Source: Prevotella melaninogenica ATCC 25845
GTDB taxonomy: Bacteria > Bacteroidota > Bacteroidia > Bacteroidales > Bacteroidaceae
Assembly: GCF_000144405.1 (NCBI RefSeq)
Contig: NC_014370.1
Span: 248,001 to 312,000 of the forward strand
Direction of reading: 5' to 3'
Length of the DNA: 64,000 nucleotides
Shown: positions 61,180 through 64,000 of the stretch, piece by piece
How positions within the stretch are numbered: position 1 is the first letter of the stretch
Layout: each line of letters begins with the position of its first letter
The notes under the pieces: generated by a model
The model's input: only the letters and a program-made list of their open reading frames with translations
What the model was told of the DNA's origin: nothing
The model's database searches: none
Position numbers and translations under genes: made by a program

Positions 61180-63339
61180 TTATCCCATTCTTAATTCACA
61201 TTTCATGCCCTTCTTAACCTTCTCGCCCGGTGCAACGCTTTGTTTAATAACACGACCTCTACCGGTAAGTATTACTTTAATACCAAGTTTCTCCATCAAG
61301 TAAACAGCGTCGCGAGCACCCATGCCATGGACGTCAGGGACTATGTTGGCTTTTGGTGTTTGCTCCTTTTGGAAGGTCAATGACTTTCCTTTTATGGTGG
61401 TAGTTCCCCATATAGGATTACCAAATGGGTAAGCACCGTTCCAACCATTCGTTATTTGGAAGCCGAGAGAATTCAACACATAGTCTGTTGCAAGCAGGTT
61501 GCCTGTCTTTGCTGTAGGGATTGTTACAGATGAAGCATCGTGTGCATCAGTAACATTCAGCTTCAGACTTTGTGCCATAATGCCTTCCGCAATGTGGTGG
61601 AATACAACACCACTCATGCCACCTCCGGATGCTGGAAGTCCTGTCTTCTGTATGCAGACAATACAACTGTAACGTGGTTTGTCGGCAGGGAAGAAGCCTG
61701 CAAAGCTGAGGAGATAGTTTGTTCCACCAGTCTTATAACCCAAGGCTCCCTTTGACATCTGGGCAGTACCAGTCTTACCTGCAACGAGGAATTTGTCAGA
61801 GCCAGCCTTCTTACCCAAGCCTTCAGAAACAACTTCCGTCAGAATGCGTGTAATATTCTTGATGGTACTTTCCTTTGCAATACGCTCTTTTAATACCTTT
61901 GGCGGATTGTTATAGATGACTTCGCCATTTTTTACAATCTGTTTTACAAATCGTGGCTGCATTAGCTTACCACCATTGGCAATCGCATTATAGAAGGTAA
62001 GAGTCGATATTGGTGGTATCTGTGTCTCATAACCAATACTCATCCATGGCAAAGCTGTGGCACTCCAGTTGTCATACTGACCATGACTATTCTTATGTGG
62101 CATGCGGATTCGTGCTGGTGAATAGCCTACAATAGGGACATGGAAATCGGTTGCAAGACCTAAGTCGTAGATACCTTGAACGAATTTCTCTGGGTTCTTG
62201 TGATAGTGCATGTCAATGATACGACTGACACCGATGTTTGAACTGTATTTCAAAGTCCATGGTAGCGTCAGCGTTCCATATCCTCCACGTGTCCAGTTGT
62301 GGTCCTTCATGTCTCGTCCGTACATATTCCATACACCCGGTCCAGTCTGAACGGTGTACATAGTATCAACGAGTCCATCATCAAGGACGGTCATAATAGA
62401 GGCTGTCTTAAAGACAGAACCAGGCTCAAGCAAGTCACTTACGGCATGATTTTTAACCTCTCTATATTCGCCATCACTACATTTATCTAAGTTGACAATA
62501 GCCTTCACGTCACCAGTTGCGACTTCCATCACAATAGCAACACCTACGTTACCATTTACATTAGGGTCTTTCAGCTCGTCTAATAAGGCACGCTCTGCTA
62601 AGTCTTGCATGCTGACGTCAATGGTAGTTATGATGTCGGCACCATCAATTGGTGCTGTATCCGTGATATCAAGGAACTTGTTACGAACCTTACGACGGTG
62701 GATGATACCATTTGTACCACGCAGAATAGAGTCGTATGAAAGTTCTAATCCACAGCGAGCTGTATCTTTTGCACCGAACATATCGCCTATCGTACGTTGA
62801 GCGAGTGAGCCAAACGGGCGACGACGTGCGTTAAACTCATCCCAGTGGAATCCACTCTTATATTTAGAAAGGTGGAAAATAGGGAGGCTCTGTATCTCTT
62901 TAAATGTGTTATAGTCTATGCGCTCGTTCCATATTGCCCAATGCTTACTCTCCTTGTGGTAGCCTTCCATGAGGTACTTCTTGAAGTAGGCTGCTGATTT
63001 CTCAGGGAAGATGTTATTCAATCCCTTGCTGATATAGTTGATGCTATCGACAAACGCTGTGTCGTTTCCAGCAGCTTTGAGTGCGTTGAAGTCCATGTAA
63101 ACCTTAAATTCAGGTAATGAACTTGCCATAAGTTGCCCATTACAGCTTAGGATATTACCTCTGGTAGGCTTTACTGTGACGCTGTCTTTCTTTTGAGAAG
63201 CAGCAACTTCCAGCCAGTAGGTTCTACCTGCAGTCATGGTGTAGATAGTCTTACCAATAACAGCTACAGCTACAAGCGACATGATGATCGCTATAACGCT
63301 GTAGCGAGGCATTACTTTGCTATTATCAAACTTACTCAT
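61180..63339 (-). CDS. ftsI: Septal peptidoglycan transpeptidase FtsI (class B PBP)
   Basis: 719 residues. One N-terminal transmembrane helix (about 12-32), a PBP dimerisation domain (about 55-215) with a Pro-Thr-Arg-Gly-Asn motif, and a transpeptidase domain with SVFK (Ser308, Lys311), SSN (366-368) and KTG (522-524). A PASTA domain closes the protein (about 655-719). It crosslinks septal peptidoglycan with FtsW. The three-base gap to ftsL indicates tight coupling. All catalytic motifs are intact. Confidence 0.96.
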   Translation of the reverse strand: MSKFDNSKVMPRYSVIAIIMSLVAVAVIGKTIYTMTAGRTYWLEVAASQKKDSVTVKPTRGNILSCNGQLMASSLPEFKVYMDFNALKAAGNDTAFVDSINYISKGLNNIFPEKSAAYFKKYLMEGYHKESKHWAIWNERIDYNTFKEIQSLPIFHLSKYKSGFHWDEFNARRRPFGSLAQRTIGDMFGAKDTARCGLELSYDSILRGTNGIIHRRKVRNKFLDITDTAPIDGADIITTIDVSMQDLAERALLDELKDPNVNGNVGVAIVMEVATGDVKAIVNLDKCSDGEYREVKNHAVSDLLEPGSVFKTASIMTVLDDGLVDTMYTVQTGPGVWNMYGRDMKDHNWTRGGYGTLTLPWTLKYSSNIGVSRIIDMHYHKNPEKFVQGIYDLGLATDFHVPIVGYSPARIRMPHKNSHGQYDNWSATALPWMSIGYETQIPPISTLTFYNAIANGGKLMQPRFVKQIVKNGEVIYNNPPKVLKERIAKESTIKNITRILTEVVSEGLGKKAGSDKFLVAGKTGTAQMSKGALGYKTGGTNYLLSFAGFFPADKPRYSCIVCIQKTGLPASGGGMSGVVFHHIAEGIMAQSLKLNVTDAHDASSVTIPTAKTGNLLATDYVLNSLGFQITNGWNGAYPFGNPIWGTTTIKGKSLTFQKEQTPKANIVPDVHGMGARDAVYLMEKLGIKVILTGRGRVIKQSVAPGEKVKKGMKCELRMG

Positions 63340-63342
63340 ATC

Positions 63343-63936
63343 CTATTTCTCGGGTACATCTATAATATAAGGTGGACGGTCAGACATTTTCAGTACACTG
63401 TCCTTTCTTGTTTTCAATATCTCAAGTATATGGCTCTCACGTGTCTTCTCTGTGAGTTGACTACTACTTGAAAGTGCACGATACTTAGCGTCCTCTAACT
63501 CTTTTTGCAACTTATCAATCTCAATAAGGTACTTCTGTACACTGTATCGATTTGATATGTAGACGATAGTGAAAATCACAGCGGTGATAATCAACCAGAT
63601 GTTATTACGTAGGAGTCGTGTAGAGAGGATGTCACCTCCAAGAATCTTTCTTAGTGTGAAGTTTGATGATTGTGGTTGCTCATCTTCGCGTGCTTGCTCC
63701 TCAATGGCAGCTTTAATCTTTTCTACTTCAACCTCTTCTTCTATTCTTTTTTCTTCCTCCTCCGTTAGTGGTGTTGCTACCTCGTTATTCGCAGTAGCTT
63801 CTTGTTGATCTTCTATAGTCTCTGCCTTAACGAGTGGCTCTGTGACGTTTATGCTCTCTTCAGTGAAAGCAGTCTGATCTTCTGTGAGAGGATGCTCCGT
63901 CAGCGTTGGATTCTTCTTGTCGTTCTCGTCATTCAT
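63343..63936 (-). CDS. ftsL: FtsL-like divisome protein
   Basis: 197 residues. A long acidic cytoplasmic N-terminus (about 1-95, EEEEKRIEEEVEVEK), one transmembrane helix (111-127, NNIWLIITAVIFTIVYI) and a short periplasmic coiled coil (QKYLIEIDKLQKELEDAKYRALS) match the FtsL_2 type of Bacteroidota. The longer cytoplasmic part distinguishes it from the proteobacterial protein. It lies between rsmH and ftsI, with the rsmH stop overlapping its start by eight bases. Confidence 0.88.
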   Translation of the reverse strand: MNDENDKKNPTLTEHPLTEDQTAFTEESINVTEPLVKAETIEDQQEATANNEVATPLTEEEEKRIEEEVEVEKIKAAIEEQAREDEQPQSSNFTLRKILGGDILSTRLLRNNIWLIITAVIFTIVYISNRYSVQKYLIEIDKLQKELEDAKYRALSSSSQLTEKTRESHILEILKTRKDSVLKMSDRPPYIIDVPEK

Positions 63937-64000
63937 TTGCTTTCTTTTCTGCTATTCTTAGTTTTGCACTTCGGCTTCGTGGGTTGCGTTCTTGTTCGTC
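63929..64000 (-). CDS. rsmH: C-terminal end of 16S rRNA m4C1402 methyltransferase RsmH (partial)
   Basis: The minus strand from the window edge reads DEQERNPRSRSAKLRIAEKK then ANE and stop. NPRSRSAKLRIAEK is the conserved end of RsmH (MraW), the first gene of many dcw clusters. The TGA at 63931-63929 overlaps the ftsL start. Only 23 codons are visible. Confidence 0.85.
   Translation of the reverse strand, partial: DEQERNPRSRSAKLRIAEKKANE

Overview
The window looks like chromosomal DNA of a Bacteroidota organism, most likely a Prevotella (Prevotellaceae). The evidence is the promoter type (TTTG, about 20 bp, then TAnnTTTG, with no E. coli -35/-10), a SusC/SusD pair, a SufBCDS operon, TonB receptors, a BspA-type leucine-rich protein with a type IX-like C-terminus, and a dcw cluster without murF. 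The species is not determined from sequence alone.

Layout. 1-12.5 kb (+): the tail of an unknown gene, a secreted alpha/beta hydrolase, the rimP-nusA-infB operon, and sufB-(secreted small protein)-sufC-sufD-sufS. 12.5-22.3 kb: a small membrane protein, rnhB, a long non-coding stretch, a SusC/SusD pair, a WYL regulator and an SGNH hydrolase. 22.3-25.6 kb (-): an accessory block with a PoNi-like immunity protein (DUF1910/DUF1911), an unrecognised secreted protein, a 33-residue remnant resembling the C-terminus of a GH36 alpha-galactosidase, and a membrane TPR regulator with an apparently leaderless promoter. 26-33 kb (+): three tandem TonB C-terminal-domain proteins (the third broken by one stop codon), gpmI, two odd low-complexity secreted proteins, and tandem uracil-DNA glycosylases, the second with altered active-site motifs. 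33-46 kb: a DUF3109 protein, an AraC regulator, gyrB, a TonB receptor-MFS-hemN-hemG cluster, rpsT with tRNA-Glu, recO and a YeiH-family transporter. 46-64 kb: the BspA-like protein, a small membrane protein, then on the minus strand the dcw cluster rsmH-ftsL-ftsI-murE-mraY-murD-ftsW-murG-murC-ftsQ-ftsA-ftsZ.

How genes work together. The dcw block supplies peptidoglycan precursors and the divisome. The suf block makes and delivers Fe-S clusters. The TonB receptor, MFS permease, HemN and HemG look like one unit for importing a porphyrin-type or iron compound and finishing protoporphyrin. The receptor promoter and the hemN promoter share an identical 23-bp element at the same distance from the -7 box, which suggests one regulator.

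The strongest unexplained signals are non-coding. Four families of short dispersed repeats occupy intergenic spaces: R1, tandem AGCAC/GTGCG palindromes; R2, TTAGCCCAAT units; R3, GGGTGTTGGGTG units; R4, a roughly 110-bp element with TTTGCTGTCAC terminal inverted repeats in three copies. R1 and R2 even sit inside the dcw operon. There is also a four-unit palindrome array with an exact 22-bp period upstream of the rimP operon. No CRISPR array, prophage, transposase gene or rRNA was seen.
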